DNA from: Patescibacteria group bacterium
GTDB taxonomy: Bacteria; Patescibacteriota; UBA1384; XYA2-FULL-43-10; 1-14-0-10-43-13
Direction: 5' to 3'
Assembly (NCBI GenBank): GCA_022705465.1
Contig: JAKJEK010000043.1
Location: forward strand, 1 to 7,492
DNA length: 7,492 bases
Positions 6,558 to 7,492 of this stretch are shown here, in pieces. The notes below the pieces were generated by a model. That model had not been told where the DNA came from and searched no databases. It saw nothing but the letters and a program-made list of their open reading frames with translations. The stretch's first letter is position 1. Every line of letters starts with the position of its first letter. The position numbers were made by a program, and so were the translations under genes.

Positions 6558-6735
6558 TCGACTGCAACCGAGCGAGGAGGAAGGCAGAGAGGCGGCACTG
6601 TGCCTTCTCAATATGCTGCTTCCGTATCAGCTCAGACTGGATGCGTTGAAGGGTGCATCGCCTGAGGTAGCGGAGTTGTCAGAGGACTTCGCTTTGTTTT
6701 TGACGCAGCTCAGGGATGAGTTGCTCGGCGGGTGA
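6550..6735 (+). CDS. Small helical hypothetical protein, GC3-rich
   Basis: This is a 61-residue frame from GTG 6550 to TGA 6733-6735. The product is acidic and almost wholly helical in appearance (EEEGREAALCLLNMLL, then SEDFALFLTQLRDELL). It has Leu spacing suited to a small helical bundle or partner-binding helix pair. There is no signal peptide, cysteine pair or recognised family. It has no ribosome-binding site directly before the GTG. The better site lies upstream, before an in-frame ATG at 6532 that is cut off by TGA in its second codon. About two thirds of its codons end in G or C (40 of 61 by hand), unlike the AT-leaning core genes. A strong terminator 17 nt after the stop supports it as a real transcribed gene. 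Function unknown. Confidence 0.6.
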   Translation: MTSRLQPSEEEGREAALCLLNMLLPYQLRLDALKGASPEVAELSEDFALFLTQLRDELLGG

Positions 6736-6751
6736 ACCGTTGAAAAAAACG

Positions 6752-6780
6752 AAAGCTGGGAGACATATCCCAGCTTTTTT
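6752..6780 (+). terminator. Intrinsic terminator after the small helical gene
   Basis: AAAGCTGGG (6752-6760) pairs perfectly with CCCAGCTTT (6769-6777) around an 8-nt loop. The stem leads into a six-T tract (6775-6780). It closes the transcript that includes the ORF at 6550-6735. Confidence 0.92.
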
Positions 6781-6811
6781 ATTTGTAGCAAACGATATTT
6801 TAATAAAATAC

Positions 6812-6839
6812 TTGACATGTTGTGATTTGGTAATAGCTA
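6812..6839 (+). promoter_or_regulatory. Upstream candidate promoter of the structured RNA
   Basis: A perfect TTGACA (6812-6817) is followed after 16 nt by TAGCTA (6834-6839), a weaker -10. It lies 45 nt upstream of the stronger TTGACA promoter, so the two may act in tandem. Confidence 0.3.
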
Positions 6840-6856
6840 AATAAGGTGGTTGTGCA

Positions 6857-6885
6857 TTGACAAAATACTGAAAAAGTGTTAGCAT
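6857..6885 (+). promoter_or_regulatory. Strong sigma70 promoter of the structured RNA
   Basis: A perfect TTGACA (6857-6862) and TAGCAT (6880-6885) are separated by the ideal 17 nt. Transcription would begin near 6892. No credible ORF follows before the terminator at 7065-7079, so the promoter points to a non-coding transcript or an attenuated leader. Confidence 0.6.
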
Positions 6886-6891
6886 CGCCTT

Positions 6892-7079
6892 TGTTACGTC
6901 ATAAGAGCCTTTAGCTCTAAAGACCAAAGCTCTTTTAGAGCTGGCTGGGAGTATGGGAAATTAGAATGCTAGGTATTTCGGTTGGTTGGCATTGAGAGTC
7001 CGAGAAATTATGTGGACTTGGCCTAACCAACTTCTAACATTCTCACCAACATCCTGGCTAGGTTTAAAAGAGCTTTTTT
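6892..7079 (+). ncRNA. Candidate structured RNA, about 188 nt, rod-like; 6S-like or novel
   Basis: The segment lies between a strong promoter and a U-run and has no plausible ORF. AAAGCTCTTTTA (6926-6937) pairs perfectly with TAAAAGAGCTTT (7065-7076), enclosing one long imperfect hairpin. The inner helices, in order, are:
- GGGA (6947-6950) with TCCT (7052-7055)
- TGG-rich 6951-6956 with 7046-7050
- AGAATG (6963-6968) with CATTCT (7038-7043)
- TAGG (6970-6973) with TCTA (7033-7036)
- nine pairs of 6981-6989 with 7023-7031
- an apical AGTCC/GGACT stem (6997-7001, 7014-7018)

The 5' part has a separate hairpin (6904-6918). The length, single-rod shape with internal bubbles and terminal closing stem resemble 6S RNA, and 6980-7006 vaguely recalls part of the E. 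coli 6S sequence. This is not proof of homology. A transcription attenuator for downstream sequence is the main alternative. It lacks tmRNA, RNase P and SRP signatures as far as can be read. Confidence 0.5.
7065..7079 (+). terminator. 3' arm and U-run ending the structured RNA
   Basis: The 3' arm TAAAAGAGCTTT (7065-7076) of the 12-bp closing stem overlaps a six-T run (7074-7079). The terminator is unusual because its 5' arm lies about 130 nt upstream (6926-6937), so its formation depends on folding of the whole inner rod. Confidence 0.5.
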
Positions 7080-7095
7080 GTATCCAGGACAGTGT

Positions 7096-7157
7096 AATTG
7101 TCAATTATTAATATATTGAGTCTTGACTTGATAATTAATATGTATTAACAATTGTTA
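7096..7157. promoter_or_regulatory. AT-rich control region with inverted repeat, palindrome and possible promoter
   Basis: AATTGTCAAT (7096-7105) and ATTAACAATT (7144-7153) form an inverted repeat with 9 of 10 positions matching. The right arm is embedded in the 12-bp palindrome TAACAATTGTTA (7146-7157). Between the arms, TTGACT (7123-7128) could be a -35 with TAACAA (7146-7151) as a weak -10 at 17 nt. A dimeric repressor or other DNA-binding protein site overlapping the promoter of the downstream gene is plausible but inferred. Confidence 0.35.
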
Positions 7158-7331
7158 GCTATGGCTGTTTATTATTTAGCGGTAGGTGCGATACGAGGGA
7201 ATTCATCTCTCGCTAAAGATAAGACTTGATGCGGGAACGATCAGGGGCGGCAAATACGCTTCTGGTAGTACATTACAAATTTCGCGCGTGAGCGCGATCT
7301 ATACCAACGAAACAAGAGAGGAGTCACGCCG
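7158..7331 (+). promoter_or_regulatory. Long structured 5' leader of the secreted-protein gene
   Basis: About 174 nt separate the possible transcription start from the GTG at 7332. TTTAGCG (7175-7181) pairs with CGCTAAA (7211-7217). CGCGC (7283-7287) pairs with GCGCG (7292-7296) around a GTGA (GNRA-type) tetraloop, with possible outer pairs GGTA/TACC. A 22-codon frame (7161-7229, MAVYYLAVGA...) lacks a ribosome-binding site and is not called as a gene. AGGAG (7319-7323) is the ribosome-binding site of the next gene. No known riboswitch class is recognised. Confidence 0.4.
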
Positions 7332-7492
7332 GTGGGAGTGAGGAAACCGTTTGTGATGGGTGGTCTTCTTCTGCTCGTCGTGTGTAGCGTGATGACGCCG
7401 GCGCAGGCCGGAATCATCGCTACCATGACGACAGAAAAGGAGGTGTACGTGACACCGGAGTCGGTGAGCGTAAACCTCTTTACGGGCAATGC
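7332..7492 (+). CDS. Partial secreted protein with N-terminal Sec signal peptide
   Basis: The frame opens at GTG 7332 and is open to the window end (53 codons plus two bases), so only the N-terminus is seen. AGGAG (7319-7323) lies 8 nt upstream, which fixes this start over later GTG/ATG codons in the frame. The product begins MGVRKP, followed by a hydrophobic core (GGLLLLVVCSVM, 10-21) and a signal peptidase I site AQA|G after residue 26. C18 does not sit in a lipobox (position -1 is Val), so lipoprotein processing is unlikely. The mature part starts GIIATMTTEKEVYV and looks like an extended, beta-rich exported domain. It is probably an extracytoplasmic or cell-surface protein; the family cannot be told from 27 mature residues. 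About 70% of its codons end in G/C, unlike the core genes. It follows a long structured leader. Confidence 0.75.
   Translation, partial: MGVRKPFVMGGLLLLVVCSVMTPAQAGIIATMTTEKEVYVTPESVSVNLFTGN

Noticed and set aside
6892..7079. tmRNA, RNase P RNA or SRP RNA
   Set aside because: There is no tRNA-like end or tag frame, no RNase P core motifs such as GAGGAAAGTCC, and no SRP tetraloop region. The rod shape fits none of them.
7230..7300. Cyclic-di-GMP-type riboswitch, suggested by a GGCAAA-like stretch
   Set aside because: The required GACGCAAAGC core and the two helices of class I are not present.

Overview
The window looks like a compact bacterial genome carrying a standard information-processing gene set: dprA, topA, recR and cysS, all on the + strand. 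Short spacers, small orphan ORFs, a three-zinc-ribbon TopA and an overall AT-leaning core suggest a Patescibacteria (candidate phyla radiation) type genome. That placement is inference from style only; no rRNA or other marker is present. UGA is used as a normal stop: dprA and the small ORF at 6550 both end in TGA, and topA, recR and cysS contain no in-frame TGA, so the UGA=Gly code of some CPR lineages does not apply.

Left edge (1-421): a Cys-containing protein is encoded on the minus strand and runs off the left end. It is read divergently from dprA, with a candidate promoter in the shared spacer. Next (443-4657) come dprA, a possible 60-codon ORF, topA and recR. dprA and topA each have a sigma70-like promoter. 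dprA appears to start at a rare AUU codon (508), because the conserved N-terminal helix-hairpin-helix lies upstream of the first ATG/GTG/TTG.

Middle (4705-6528): a 66-residue acidic zinc-ribbon protein is insulated between its own strong promoter and a strong intrinsic terminator. cysS follows, then two perfect hairpins without a U-tract.

Right part (6529-7492): a small, GC3-rich helical ORF has an in-frame AUG-UGA start-stop just upstream and ends at a textbook terminator. About 600 bases without a clear gene follow. They hold two TTGACA promoters, an approximately 190-nt structured RNA candidate that folds as one long rod closed by a 12-bp stem and U-run (6S-like in shape, identity unproven), an AT-rich palindromic control region, and a long structured leader. 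The window ends inside a gene whose product begins with a clear Sec signal peptide.

DprA (ssDNA/RecA loading), RecR (recombination mediator) and TopA (supercoil relaxation) share a DNA-maintenance theme; CysS supplies translation. The main candidates for something undescribed are the structured RNA at 6892-7079, the AUU start of dprA, the start-stop leader at 6521-6557, and the two partial edge genes.
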